A stretch of 64,000 bases of DNA from NCBI GenBank assembly GCA_020741775.1, contig DYYG01000011.1, forward strand, positions 62,001 to 126,000, in the 5' to 3' direction. Each line of letters begins with the position of its first letter. Position 1 is the stretch's first letter. This DNA comes from Methylorubrum populi (lineage in GTDB: Bacteria > Pseudomonadota > Alphaproteobacteria > Rhizobiales > Beijerinckiaceae). Shown piece after piece: positions 7,625-15,999 of the stretch. Both the position numbers and the translations under genes were made by a program. Below the pieces are notes generated by a model, which was not told where the DNA came from, did no database searches, and was given only the letters and a program-made list of their open reading frames with translations.

Positions 7625-8182
7625 TCAGGCCCGCGCCAGGGTGACGGGCACGGGGCTCTTCACGGTGTTGAGGACCGGCGACCACTGGGCGGCATGCGCC
7701 ACGAGCTCGTCGAGTTCGGCCGCACTCGCTCCATCGATCTCGAGATGGGCCTTGAGCCGCACGGAGGTGAGACCGACCGGCTTCTCCGAGAGGTCGCCGG
7801 TGCCCCAGACGGAGGTGATGTTGATATCGCCCTCGCTCTCGATCTCGATGCTGCGAACGGTCCAGCCGCGAGCCACCGCGTTGGCCTGAAGACCGACGGC
7901 GACGCAGGTGCCGAGTGCGGCGAGCAGAGCCTCGGTCGGGTTCGGGGCGGTGTCGTCGCCGAGAAGTGCCGGCGGCTCGTCCACGATATGGGCGTCGAGG
8001 TTGCGCACGTAATTGAGGTGGCGGAAGCGGCGGCCCTCCGCGACGGTGCGCGCGCGCACGGTCTTCACCACGCTCGGGTCGGCGCGGCCCCGCTCGGACA
8101 GGGCCTTCAGGGCTCCAGCATCGATCGTTTCGAAGGTTTGCACGATCTCGCGGGCGGTCTCTTTTGCAGCTTGAGCGCTCAT
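7625..8182 (-). CDS. OsmC-like protein with only one of the two usual cysteines
   Basis: The 185-residue protein belongs to the OsmC/Ohr superfamily. These cytosolic proteins normally reduce organic peroxides with two redox Cys. The first Cys is present in ALGTCVAVGLQANAVARGW. Near the C-terminus, where the family has a Cys before PV.N or PVS, this protein reads QWSPVLNTV, with Ser instead. It may therefore not be a thiol peroxidase and could act as a binding or other redox partner. It lies 11 bases after the permease gene and seven before the flavoprotein gene, within one operon. The start at ATG 8182 gives the normal length for the family. Confidence 0.8.
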   Translation of the reverse strand: MSAQAAKETAREIVQTFETIDAGALKALSERGRADPSVVKTVRARTVAEGRRFRHLNYVRNLDAHIVDEPPALLGDDTAPNPTEALLAALGTCVAVGLQANAVARGWTVRSIEIESEGDINITSVWGTGDLSEKPVGLTSVRLKAHLEIDGASAAELDELVAHAAQWSPVLNTVKSPVPVTLARA

Positions 8183-8193
8183 GGTCGGTTTCC

Positions 8194-9024
8194 TCAGGTG
8201 GCAGGGATCCAGCGGGCCCGGGCCGCGAGACGGCCGAGAGCGGCGTCGAGGGCGTAGCCAATCAGGCCGATCAGCAGCACGAGCGCGGCGAGGCGGTCGT
8301 AGGAGAGGGTGTCGCGGGCGTCGTTTATGGCGTAGCCGAGGCCGCTCGTGACTCCGAGATACTCGGCCGGCACCAGCACAATCCAGGCGACACCGAGCGC
8401 CAGCCGTAGGCCGGTCAGGATGTCCTGAGCGACGGCCGGGATCACGACGGCCCGAAGCGCGCCGAGGCGGCTCGCGCCGAGGTTGCGGGCGAGGGTCAGC
8501 CAGACGGGATCGACCCGCTTTACCCCTGCCGCCGTCGCGAACAGGATCGGCCAGATCGCGGCCGCGGCGATCAGGAACACGATCGCCCCATCCCATGTCG
8601 GGAAGGCCAGCACCGCCACCGGCATCCAGGCGAGCGGCGAGATCATGCGCAGGAGCTGGAACGGTGGCTGCAGGGTCCGCTCCAGGAGCGGCGACGAGCC
8701 GATCAGGAGCCCGAGCGGCGCGCCCAGCAGGAAGGCGCAGCCGAGGCCCTGGCCGATCCGAGCGAGGCTCGGGCCTGTGGCCCGCCACGCCTCTCCGGTG
8801 GCGATCAGGTCGCGGAAAGCGGCGAGCGCTGGGCCCGGCGCGAAGCCCGCGAAGGCGCTATAGGCTGGCACGCTCTCGAGGACGATCCCGGCCGCGTACC
8901 AGAGTCCCAGGAGGGCGGCGAGACCGGCGAGCGGTGCCAGCCAATCCAGGACCGTGCCGAGCCCGCGCTCCGGCACGAGGCTCTCCTCGACGGCGAGAGC
9001 CGCCTCGATCACGTTTCCGGTCAC
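8194..9024 (-). CDS. ABC transporter permease (SsuC/NrtB type)
   Basis: The 276-residue inner-membrane protein has about six transmembrane helices. The cytoplasmic EAA-type loop that docks the ATPase reads ARNLGASRLGALRAVVIPAV. It belongs to the BPD permease group used for nitrate, sulfonate, taurine and related oxyanions. Its ATG overlaps the stop of the binding-protein gene by four bases (ATGA), so the two are translationally coupled. With the ATPase and binding protein it completes an importer. The substrate is not determined by the sequence. Confidence 0.88.
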   Translation of the reverse strand: MTGNVIEAALAVEESLVPERGLGTVLDWLAPLAGLAALLGLWYAAGIVLESVPAYSAFAGFAPGPALAAFRDLIATGEAWRATGPSLARIGQGLGCAFLLGAPLGLLIGSSPLLERTLQPPFQLLRMISPLAWMPVAVLAFPTWDGAIVFLIAAAAIWPILFATAAGVKRVDPVWLTLARNLGASRLGALRAVVIPAVAQDILTGLRLALGVAWIVLVPAEYLGVTSGLGYAINDARDTLSYDRLAALVLLIGLIGYALDAALGRLAARARWIPAT

Positions 9025-10247
9025 AGGCTCAGAACCTCCTGGCGGGTGAGCGCTGCGTCATCCCCCGCGCCGGCCCATTCGGGGTAGCGCTTGAGCGAGG
9101 CCGCCACGAAGCGGTCGTCCACGAGGTCGCGGGCCACGAAATCCGGGTCGAGGCCGTTCAGGAAGGTCGCGTCGCCCTCGACCACGGTCCGGCCCATCGC
9201 CTCGACGATGAGCTTCGTGGCGGACGGGTAGGGCCAGGGCTGGAAGTCGATGCGGGAAGCCGACCACTCCGGGTGGCGGATCGCCCCGCTCGACTCGTAG
9301 GCCGCGCCGTAATCGGTCATGGCCTTCACCACCACGTCGCCCGGCATCGGCAGGTAGCCGCGACCGTCCTTCGAGATGAGGCGCGCGACCTCCTCGCGGT
9401 TCTTGGCGCAATAGGCCTGCGCCCGCACGATGGCGTCGACCGCCTTGCCCGTCCAATCGGGGTTGCCGGCGACCTGCCGCTCGTGCGCGACGACGACGCA
9501 GCAGGGATGATTTTTCCAGATATCGCCGGTGAAGCGCAGCATCCGCGCGCCGGCCTTGATCTCGCCGAGCGCGTTGAAGGGCTCGGCGACGATGTAGCCG
9601 TCGATCTTTCCGGCGGCGAGCGCCGCCGGCATCTCGGGCGGAGGCAGGATCTGCAGGGCACACTCGCCGGGACCGGCCTCGCCACGGATCACCGGCGTAA
9701 CGCCGGATTCCCGGAGTGCGAATTGCAGCACGACGTTGTGCATCGAGTACCAGTAGGGCACTGCGACGCGCTTGCCGGCGAGCGCACGGAAATCGGTGAT
9801 GCCGCTCTTTCCGCCCACCACGATGCCCGAGCCATTAGTGTGGGCCCAAGCCAGGATCTTCACCGGGAAGCGGTTGTTGTAGCGCATCCAGACCGGGATG
9901 GGCTTGAGGAGATGCGCGAGGTTGAACTTGCCGGCAGCGAACCCTTCGACCAGCGCCGACCAGGACCGCACCGGCGTCGGCTCGGCAACCTTCAGCCCGG
10001 CCTCCTCGAAATAGCCCTTGGCATGGGCGACGAGGAGCGCGGTCGCATCGGTGATCGGGAGATAGCCGATGCGCACGGTGTCATCGTCCGCCGCATGCGC
10101 GGCACCGGCCGAGTGGGCGAGACCGGCCCCGCCGAGAAGCGCGGCCAGACCGCCGCGCGCCAGCGCATCCAGGGTCGCGCGGCGCGTCCAGTCGGCGCGC
10201 GCCCATTCGTGTGTCCACAGGGCAGAGAGGTCGTCGGGAGCGGTCAT
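9021..10247 (-). CDS. ABC transporter substrate-binding protein (NMT1/CmpA-like)
   Basis: The 408-residue protein has an N-terminal region with a twin arginine (TRRATLDALARGGLAALLGG) followed by AHAADDD, consistent with Tat-type export to the periplasm. The mature part reads VRIGYLPITDATALLVAHAK, typical of nitrate/sulfonate/bicarbonate binding proteins. PCC near the middle and PWPYPSATKLIVEAMGR near the end are other family-like segments. ATG 10247 is preferred over an upstream TTG at 10274. The gene starts 23 bases after the ATPase gene and overlaps the permease gene by four. A heteroatom-containing organic anion is plausible given the downstream flavoprotein. Confidence 0.85.
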   Translation of the reverse strand: MTAPDDLSALWTHEWARADWTRRATLDALARGGLAALLGGAGLAHSAGAAHAADDDTVRIGYLPITDATALLVAHAKGYFEEAGLKVAEPTPVRSWSALVEGFAAGKFNLAHLLKPIPVWMRYNNRFPVKILAWAHTNGSGIVVGGKSGITDFRALAGKRVAVPYWYSMHNVVLQFALRESGVTPVIRGEAGPGECALQILPPPEMPAALAAGKIDGYIVAEPFNALGEIKAGARMLRFTGDIWKNHPCCVVVAHERQVAGNPDWTGKAVDAIVRAQAYCAKNREEVARLISKDGRGYLPMPGDVVVKAMTDYGAAYESSGAIRHPEWSASRIDFQPWPYPSATKLIVEAMGRTVVEGDATFLNGLDPDFVARDLVDDRFVAASLKRYPEWAGAGDDAALTRQEVLSL

Positions 10248-10270
10248 TGTCAGAACTCGGGGGTCGGGTC

Positions 10271-11014
10271 TCAAGCCGCAGCGCGGCTCGACGGCACTTG
10301 GGAGGGGCCGAGGTGGCGTCGCAGCTCGGTCTGGGCGTCGACACCGAGGGGGAGGTCGGCAACAACGCGCGCGGGCCGCCCGCCCAATACGATCGCCCGC
10401 TCGGCCAGCGTCTCGACGTCGGCGAGGTCGTGGGTGACAAGGATGAGCGTCAGGTTGCGCTGCCGCGCGAGCCGCAGCACGTCGGCGCGCAGGTTCGCCC
10501 GCATCTCGGCGTCGAGGGCAGAAAAGGGCTCGTCGAGAAGCAGGATCCGCGGATCGCTCGCGAGCGCGCGGGCGAGCGCCACCCGCTGCTGCTGCCCGCC
10601 CGAGAGCTGGTGCGGCTTGGCCGCAATGCGCTCGCCCAAGCCAAGTTCATCGAGGAGACGGCGCGCTTCCGCCGTGCAGCCGATCCGGTCATGCCCGAAG
10701 CGGCCCGCGAGCCGGGCGGGCAGAAGCACGTTGTCGATCACGCTCGCCCAGGGCAACAACGCGGGGCGCTGGAACATGACCGTGCAGCCCGGCACCGGCC
10801 CCCGTACGATCTCGCCCTCCACCCGCACGCGGCCTGCGGAGGGTGCAACGAGGCCGGCGAGGATCTGCAGCAGCGTCGACTTGCCGACGCCGGATGGGCC
10901 GAGGATGCCGACGCGCTCGCCCGGCTTCACGGCGAGATCCACACGGTGGAGGACCGGGCCCGCACCGTACCGGTAGGCGACGGCCTCGAGCGCGATGAGA
11001 GGGGAAGTGGGCAT
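10271..11014 (-). CDS. ABC transporter ATP-binding protein (SsuB/NrtD type)
   Basis: The 247-residue ATPase of the importer has Walker A GPSGVGKST, the Q-loop region MFQRPALLPW, signature LSGGQQQRVALARAL, Walker B ILLLDEPFSALD and the switch VTHDL. All catalytic elements are present. It is the first gene of a six-gene leftward operon (ATPase, binding protein, permease, OsmC-like, flavoprotein, 50-aa protein). The sequence upstream of 11014 is AT-rich and likely holds the promoter. Confidence 0.9.
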   Translation of the reverse strand: MPTSPLIALEAVAYRYGAGPVLHRVDLAVKPGERVGILGPSGVGKSTLLQILAGLVAPSAGRVRVEGEIVRGPVPGCTVMFQRPALLPWASVIDNVLLPARLAGRFGHDRIGCTAEARRLLDELGLGERIAAKPHQLSGGQQQRVALARALASDPRILLLDEPFSALDAEMRANLRADVLRLARQRNLTLILVTHDLADVETLAERAIVLGGRPARVVADLPLGVDAQTELRRHLGPSQVPSSRAAA

Positions 11015-11460
11015 CGGTCCTCGAAACGGGGCGCAGCCCGGCAGGTCGGCGCAGGTCAGCCGGGGGAGGGCGCCGGTGCGCTACCTGTCACTCAAGATGA
11101 ACACGGCCCCAGTCTAAGATCAATGAAATGGTAATTCAAAAATTGGACAGATTTAGAGAGAACATTCTCGTATAAAGGCGCAACGGAGAAGATGACACGT
11201 CGCACCCACTTCGACTGCCCTCGCGGCACCCGTTCCTGCAGCTCTGCCTGCCCGGCGCACACCGGATTGCTGTTCCTGGCCCGACGGTGGTGGGTCCTGA
11301 CCACGGGCGTAACGGCGCCGACCGCGCGCAGCACGTCAAGCTCCGGCGTCCCTCCGATCTTCGGAAGAAAGGTGTTTCCAGAGTTGTGTGCGGCTGCGGA
11401 ACGTCCGAGCCTATCCTCCGCCTTTCATGAAGCGCCGCCGCTCCGATCGGGTGAGCCCGC
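11015..11460. promoter_or_regulatory. Promoter region of the leftward ABC operon
   Basis: No gene is supported here. Positions about 11100-11180 are AT-rich in an otherwise GC-rich area, as expected of a promoter for the operon starting at 11014. GAGAA-CA-TTCTC at about 11156-11167 is a short inverted repeat that could bind a regulator. I could not fix -35 and -10 boxes by eye. Confidence 0.4.
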
Positions 11461-11595
11461 TCAGGTCGGCTGCCCGAGGATACCCAGGATCTCCCGGCGC
11501 AGGCGTACGAGCTCCGGATCGTCGCGATGGCGCGGATAGGGCCGATCGATCGCAAGATCGGCGCGGATGGCCGGCGGAGGCGGCCTGATGCGGAG
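11461..11595 (-). pseudogene. Remnant of an ABC transporter ATPase (C-terminal end)
   Basis: On the minus strand the sequence IRADLAIDRPYPRHRDDPEL followed by VRLRREILGILG is the typical C-terminal tail of SsuB/NrtD-type ATPases; compare RILDDIPLDFPRPRDRSLIT in the gene at 22034-22930. Nothing upstream in this frame resembles the Walker or signature motifs, so only the tail survives. It lies just upstream of an intact operon of the same family, suggesting a lost or duplicated neighbour. Confidence 0.65.
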
Positions 11596-11725
11596 CCTGC
11601 GCGACGCCGCGCTACGCACGAAGCGTGCTTCTCGCCGATGATACAGGGCAGCTCGCCCGGACGCGGGCGGCCCGCGCTGAGACGATTCTCGAGACCGGGT
11701 TTTCCGAGGCACTCACCGCTATGCG

Positions 11726-12298
11726 ATGATGCGGGACACATTTGCCGGACATGACATGCACGACATCGGTGACGATCATCACGACCACGCGCCTGACCAT
11801 CCGAGTCATGATCACGAAACTCATTCCGGGACGCGGGATCATGACCGTTGGAAGCACGACGGGGTTCGGGTGATCCCGGGTGACCGGCTCGATCCGAACA
11901 CCGCCCAGACCCCCGGCATGTTCCGGCAGGCCGCCATCAATGCGGCCAGGGTCGGCGCGCAGAAGATCTGGGCCGGCACGGTGGCGATCGAGCCCGATGC
12001 CAAGACCGGGGTACACCATCACGGCGACCTGGAGAGCGTGATCTACATCGTTTCGGGCCGCGCCCGGATGCGCTGGGGCGAGCGGCTCGAATACGTGGCG
12101 GAGGCTGGGCCCGGCGACTTCATCTTCGTGCCGCCCTTCGTGCCCCACCAGGAGATCAACGCCTCCACCGACGAGCCCCTGCACTGCGTGCTGGTGCGCT
12201 CCGACAACGAGGCGGTCGTCGTCAACCTGCCGGACATCGATCCCGTCGAGCCGCCCGAGACGGTGCTCTGGGTCGACCCCATCCACAAGCAGCCTTGA
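11726..12298 (+). CDS. Cupin-domain protein with His-rich N-terminus
   Basis: The 190-residue protein has a single cupin barrel. Motif 1 is VHHHGDLESVIYIVSGRARM and motif 2 includes GDFIFVPPFVPHQEIN, giving a metal site of His and Glu residues. The first 45 residues are packed with His and Asp (DIGDDHHDHAPDHPSHDHET), suggesting metal binding or storage. Cupins of this type are cytosolic and of unproven function. Starts at 11726, 11729 and 11756 are all possible, and none has a good ribosome binding site; I give the longest. It is one of the few plus-strand genes here and stands alone. Confidence 0.8.
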   Translation: MMRDTFAGHDMHDIGDDHHDHAPDHPSHDHETHSGTRDHDRWKHDGVRVIPGDRLDPNTAQTPGMFRQAAINAARVGAQKIWAGTVAIEPDAKTGVHHHGDLESVIYIVSGRARMRWGERLEYVAEAGPGDFIFVPPFVPHQEINASTDEPLHCVLVRSDNEAVVVNLPDIDPVEPPETVLWVDPIHKQP

Positions 12299-12489
12299 GC
12301 GGCGGGAACAGGTGATCAAACGGGATCGCCCCCGGTCCCTCATTACCTCCGCGCGGCCCAGCGAGAGCGACACCGCGTGACGGTGCCATCACGACCGCGA
12401 AGCGGAGGCGACGTTCAACGTCGAGCCCCGAACGAACCTTGAGGCGGACGGGTCACATCGGGCATCCGCCTCCGGTTGCGTTCGGTTGG

Positions 12490-12930
12490 TCACTTCTTCG
12501 GTTCGGAGCCGAGATAGACGTATTCGGGGGCGGCGCGGAGCTGGTCCTTGTCTGTCTCGATGATCGCGTCGAGGGCCCCACTCTCCTTGCGCGTCAGCTT
12601 CAGAGTCTCGGGGGCCACGGCCACGTATTTCGCGTTCAGGCCGAGGAAGCCGCCGACGCTGACGACGTATGATTTCACGGCCCGCTTATCGTCGAACACG
12701 ATATCGGCGACCGAGCCGATGGTCTCGTTCGCTCCGTTGCGAATGCTTGTCCCGATCAGCTTGGAGGCCACCACATCCTCCGGCGCCTGGGCGACGAACT
12801 TCGCCCGCAGGTCGTCGTTCAGCGTCGCCGGTTGGGCCGCGATGGGTTTGGGCTCCCGGGCCGGTTCCTGGGCGAAGGCCGGTGCGCACGCCAGGAAGGG
12901 CAGGGCGCACAGGAGCAGGCGAAGCTTCAT
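12490..12930 (-). CDS. Secreted PRC-barrel domain protein
   Basis: A signal peptide is clear: MKLRLLLCALPFLACAPAFA, with cleavage expected after AFA. The mature part holds a PRC-barrel (residues about 55-120): SKLIGTSIRNGANETIGSVA, then VKSYVVSVGGFLGLNAKYVA. PRC-barrel proteins of this periplasmic kind occur with envelope and desiccation stress genes, but their biochemical role is unclear. It is the most downstream gene of a leftward series that includes CsbD-like proteins. Confidence 0.8.
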   Translation of the reverse strand: MKLRLLLCALPFLACAPAFAQEPAREPKPIAAQPATLNDDLRAKFVAQAPEDVVASKLIGTSIRNGANETIGSVADIVFDDKRAVKSYVVSVGGFLGLNAKYVAVAPETLKLTRKESGALDAIIETDKDQLRAAPEYVYLGSEPKK

Positions 12931-13012
12931 CGGGTCGTCGTCCTCGAGTGAGATGGGCAGTGGGGTGCAAGGTGGGGCGTGAACCGGCCGGAACGCGGCC
13001 GGTGGTGGGGGA

Positions 13013-13489
13013 TCAAATCGGCAGGCGTCCGTCCGGCGAATAGCGGTCGATGGCGGTGGGAAGCTCGCGGGACAGGCGCGACAGCAGCGCGGCTCGGCTT
13101 AAACCGGTCTGTTGCGTGAGGTGGTCGAGCGTGTCCGAGCCGATGGCGCGCTCCAGATCTGCCTCGGCAATGTCGCGGTTCGGCCCCTGGGCGACCCAAG
13201 AGTTCGCCGCCTCGCCCTGACCGCCCTTGGTGAAGTGCTCGACGAGTTCGCTGAGCCCGGACGCGATCAACCCGGCGACACCCGCCGAGCCCGCCCCGCC
13301 GAGCAGGCCGCTCAGGTTGCCGAATGTGCCGGAGCCGTCCGAACTCTTGGACGCAGTCGGCACCTGCGGGACGGGCGAGCGACCCGTCTCATGGCCCTTC
13401 AGCAGCTCGGCCAGCTTGTCCCGGTTCTGGTAGCCGGCGATCGCTAGCAGGCCCAACAGGGCCGTCATCGAAGGGTATCCCTTGCTCAT
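13013..13489 (-). CDS. YidB/DUF937-family protein
   Basis: The 158-residue protein starts [20 protein letters not shown] and has a Gly-rich linker ([20 protein letters not shown]) followed by [20 protein letters not shown] and a C-terminal helical part, a pattern typical of YidB (DUF937). The family's function is unknown; structures suggest a helical bundle. It lies in the stress-type cluster, between the PRC-barrel and CsbD-like genes. Confidence 0.75.
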   Translation of the reverse strand: MSKGYPSMTALLGLLAIAGYQNRDKLAELLKGHETGRSPVPQVPTASKSSDGSGTFGNLSGLLGGAGSAGVAGLIASGLSELVEHFTKGGQGEAANSWVAQGPNRDIAEADLERAIGSDTLDHLTQQTGLSRAALLSRLSRELPTAIDRYSPDGRLPI

Positions 13490-13654
13490 GGTGTGTCCTC
13501 TCTCGGCATGTGGATGTCGGAGCCGGTTCGGCGCCCATGGCGCGACGAACCGGCGGGATGGTCGTCAGGCTGACGACCGATGAAGCCGCTGACTCTCGGC
13601 AGCACCGGGGCGATCAGGTGCCGGCAGATCAGGATGTCCTCCTGACGCGTGCGG

Positions 13655-14038
13655 TCAGCGCGAGGGACGGGCGAGCCATCCGAGCGCGAAGGCAGCGGCG
13701 ACGAGGCCGAGCAAGGTCGAAGTGCGGTTGGTGTCGGCGTAGCGGAGCGCGCGGCGACCATAGACTTGACCACGGCGGCGAGCCTCCTCGGCAAGGTGGC
13801 GGCCGTCCTCGATCACGTCGTCGGCCCGCTCACGCGCGGCATGAGCGAGGTGACGCCCATCGCGGGCAAGATCCTCCGCACGGTCGCGGGCGGTGCCGTA
13901 GGCGTACTGCGCCCCGCCGGTCACTTGATTCACGGCGCCACGGACCTGCCGCGCCGGATCCCCGGTGATCCCGCCGATGGCGGTCTGGGCGCGGCCCTTG
14001 AGGTGACGGGACGCGCCGCGGAACTGATCACGATTCAT
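13655..14038 (-). CDS. CsbD-like protein with C-terminal membrane anchor
   Basis: Residues 1-45 (MNRDQFRGASRHLKGRAQTA and following) match the CsbD pattern of a small stress protein. Residues 55-100 form a charged amphipathic helix rich in Arg, Asp and Ala, as in DUF883/ElaB-type proteins. The end (TLLGLVAAAFALGWLARPSR) is a single transmembrane anchor. It thus looks like a CsbD/ElaB-style inner-membrane protein. CsbD proteins are induced by general stress in many bacteria; the exact function is unknown. It lies 63 bases after the next CsbD gene. Confidence 0.75.
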   Translation of the reverse strand: MNRDQFRGASRHLKGRAQTAIGGITGDPARQVRGAVNQVTGGAQYAYGTARDRAEDLARDGRHLAHAARERADDVIEDGRHLAEEARRRGQVYGRRALRYADTNRTSTLLGLVAAAFALGWLARPSR

Positions 14039-14101
14039 GATATGCTCCTTGTTGCGAACAGGCGTTCTCCGGAGCCGCAGATGCGGCCCCGGAAAGCCGC
14101 T

Positions 14102-14305
14102 TCACTTCTTGCCGGTGACCTTGTCGGCAAGGTTCTTGGCGCCGTCCTTGACGTCGCCGACCGTCTTCTGGGCCTCGCCCTTCAGCTCCTGCGCCTTGCC
14201 CTCGGCCACGAGCTTGTCGTTGCCGGTCGCCTTGCCGACACCCTGCTTGACGTTGCCCACGGCCTCGTTGGCGAGGCCCTTGATCTTGTCAGTGGTGCTG
14301 CTCAT
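14102..14305 (-). CDS. CsbD-family stress protein
   Basis: The 67-residue protein is a canonical Csb[21 protein letters not shown], then [20 protein letters not shown], ending in a Lys-rich helix. It should be a soluble, largely helical protein. GGAGA-type sequence precedes the ATG. It sits between the PhnA-like membrane protein and the anchored CsbD-like protein, all on the minus strand with short gaps, so co-expression is likely. Confidence 0.85.
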   Translation of the reverse strand: MSSTTDKIKGLANEAVGNVKQGVGKATGNDKLVAEGKAQELKGEAQKTVGDVKDGAKNLADKVTGKK

Positions 14306-14392
14306 CGGATGCTCTCCTCTGGCGGTTGGGTGATCACCGGCTTCACCGGTCGGGGAGGCCCCTGCCGGATGGCAGGAGCCGATGGGGTGGGA

Positions 14393-15304
14393 TCAGGCGC
14401 GGCGAGCGTCGTAGGCGCCGACCAGGGTCACAGGCTTCGGGGCGCCGAGACGACCGCCGAAGAAGGCGGCCAGCGCACCCAGGACCAGCGCAATGGCGGC
14501 GTAGAAGGCGCCCTGCGTCGCCGCCGACTTGGCGGTCACCGCGGCGGCCTCGGCCTTCTGCTTGGCGGAGGCGACAGCCTGCTCGTACTGCTTCTGGTAG
14601 TCGTCGATTTGCGCCTTGGCCTGGTCGGGCGAGATGCCCTGCGCCTTGGCGAGCGCGTCCGCGGCACGGGCCTTGGCCTGCTCCTTCTGGGACGGGTCAC
14701 CGGTCAGCACGGCACGCACCGCAGCCACCGCCGCGTCCCGAGCGGCCTGGGGATCCTGGCCGGCGGCCTGCTCGCGCACCTTCTGCTCGATGCCATCGAG
14801 CGGGTTCGAGATCTTCGACAGCGAGGGCGCCGCCGCCTGCGCGGCCGTCTGCACGGTGCCGCCGACGAGGTTCCCCGCGCCGCTCAGGGCGCCCGAGACG
14901 GTGCTCAGGGTGCCACCGATCAGGCCGGTGGCGGCCGAGGTCAGCAAGTACAGAACGACCAGCGTGGTGACGGCCCAGGAGACCAGGCCGTGCAGGGCAG
15001 CCGCGCCCGCGAGAGGTTTGCCCGACAGCCGGCCGGCGATGAGGCCGCCGGCGAGGGAGGCGACGATGCCCGAACCCACGAACCACAGCCCGGCGCCCAG
15101 CGAGACCGTCGAGGCGGCCGGGTTGTCGGCGGTGTTGGTGCCGACGGAGGCCAGGCCGACGCCCACCCCGACCAGGTTCAGCACGACCTGAGTGACAAGG
15201 GCAGTGACGGCGCCGGCGAAGATGGCGCCCCAGGACACCTCGTTGAGCAGGACGGCACGCGTGTCGGCGGTGGCGACGGGGGAAAGGCTTGTGGTCGTGG
15301 TCAC
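14393..15304 (-). CDS. PhnA-like membrane protein
   Basis: The 303-residue protein has three N-terminal membrane helices (WGAIFAGAVTALVTQVVLNL; LWFVGSGIVASLAGGLIAGR; SWAVTTLVVLYLLTSAATG), a long Ala- and Gln-rich helical region (about 165-255) likely in the periplasm or cytosol, and a fourth helix near the C-terminus (AAIALVLGALAAFFGGRLGA). Proteins of this build are often labelled PhnA-like in alphaproteobacteria, although they are not the PhnA phosphonoacetate hydrolase. The function is unknown. Its place among CsbD genes points to envelope stress. Confidence 0.65.
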   Translation of the reverse strand: MTTTTSLSPVATADTRAVLLNEVSWGAIFAGAVTALVTQVVLNLVGVGVGLASVGTNTADNPAASTVSLGAGLWFVGSGIVASLAGGLIAGRLSGKPLAGAAALHGLVSWAVTTLVVLYLLTSAATGLIGGTLSTVSGALSGAGNLVGGTVQTAAQAAAPSLSKISNPLDGIEQKVREQAAGQDPQAARDAAVAAVRAVLTGDPSQKEQAKARAADALAKAQGISPDQAKAQIDDYQKQYEQAVASAKQKAEAAAVTAKSAATQGAFYAAIALVLGALAAFFGGRLGAPKPVTLVGAYDARRA

Positions 15305-15347
15305 TCTTGCGCTCCGGTGGGTGGAAGAAGTCGGAAGGTCGAAAAGG

Positions 15348-15689
15348 TCAAAGGCGGCTGACGAGAAGGCCGAGGCCGAAGCCGACAGCGCCTGCGATGA
15401 GAAGCGAGGTCACGGGCGCGTCGGAGACATACGCGCCGACCTCGCGGGAGCCCTGGCGCAGGTACCGGCTGCCGTTCTCATAGGCGTCGTCCGCGAGGTC
15501 GTAGGCCTCGTCGGCGGCGTGGCGGACGGCATCTTTGGCCTGGCCGTAGAGGTTCTCGGCCGTGCCCTGCGCCTCGCGCACGCGGCCCTCCACCGAGTCG
15601 CTCTTCGAGCCTGTCAGGTCGCCGACCGCGCTCTGCACCTTGCCGCCGAGTTCCTGCGCGGCGCCGGTAATCCTGTTGGTATCGACCAT
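15348..15689 (-). CDS. CsbD-like membrane-anchored protein
   Basis: The 113-residue protein starts MVDTNRITGAAQELGGKVQS and AVGDLTG, a CsbD motif. A charged helical middle follows (about 45-85), and the end VTSLLIAGAVGFGLGLLVSR is one transmembrane helix. The layout is the same as 13655-14038, so the cluster holds two anchored and two short CsbD-like proteins. The start codon and spacing are straightforward. Confidence 0.75.
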   Translation of the reverse strand: MVDTNRITGAAQELGGKVQSAVGDLTGSKSDSVEGRVREAQGTAENLYGQAKDAVRHAADEAYDLADDAYENGSRYLRQGSREVGAYVSDAPVTSLLIAGAVGFGLGLLVSRL

Positions 15690-15751
15690 GTCGTGCTCCG
15701 TTTCGTGTGATGGTGCGTGCGGCGCCTTCAGGGACGCCGAGCATCGTTCAG

Positions 15752-15967
15752 TCAGTCGCGGGGCGGGGCGGCCTTGGGTGGCCGAGCCTGACGCTTCTGA
15801 GCCTTGCCCTCGGCCTCGATCCGGGCATCCCCGGTGAGCTTGCCGATGGCCTCCTTCACCGAGCCCCTGGTGTGCTCGGAAGCTGGTTTTGCGTGATCGA
15901 TCACGTTGACCTCGTCAGCGACTGAGAAGTTCTTGGCCCTTCCCAAATGATCGCTCGACTGCGTCAT
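15752..15967 (-). CDS. Short CsbD-like protein
   Basis: The 71-residue protein has an unusual N-terminus (MTQSSDHLGRAKNFSVADEV) and then a CsbD-like core (RGSVKEAIGKLTGDARIEAE GKAQ), ending in a basic, Pro-rich tail. It is the first small gene downstream of the PAS-LuxR regulator, on the same strand. It is more divergent than the canonical CsbD at 14102-14305, so the assignment is less sure. Confidence 0.65.
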   Translation of the reverse strand: MTQSSDHLGRAKNFSVADEVNVIDHAKPASEHTRGSVKEAIGKLTGDARIEAEGKAQKRQARPPKAAPPRD

Positions 15968-15999
15968 TCAATAGTGCGGAAATACCAGTATGCCGGGTT

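Noticed and set aside
8595..10976. Plus-strand 793-codon open frame
   Set aside because: It lies opposite the permease, binding-protein and ATPase genes and has Arg-rich nonsense composition.
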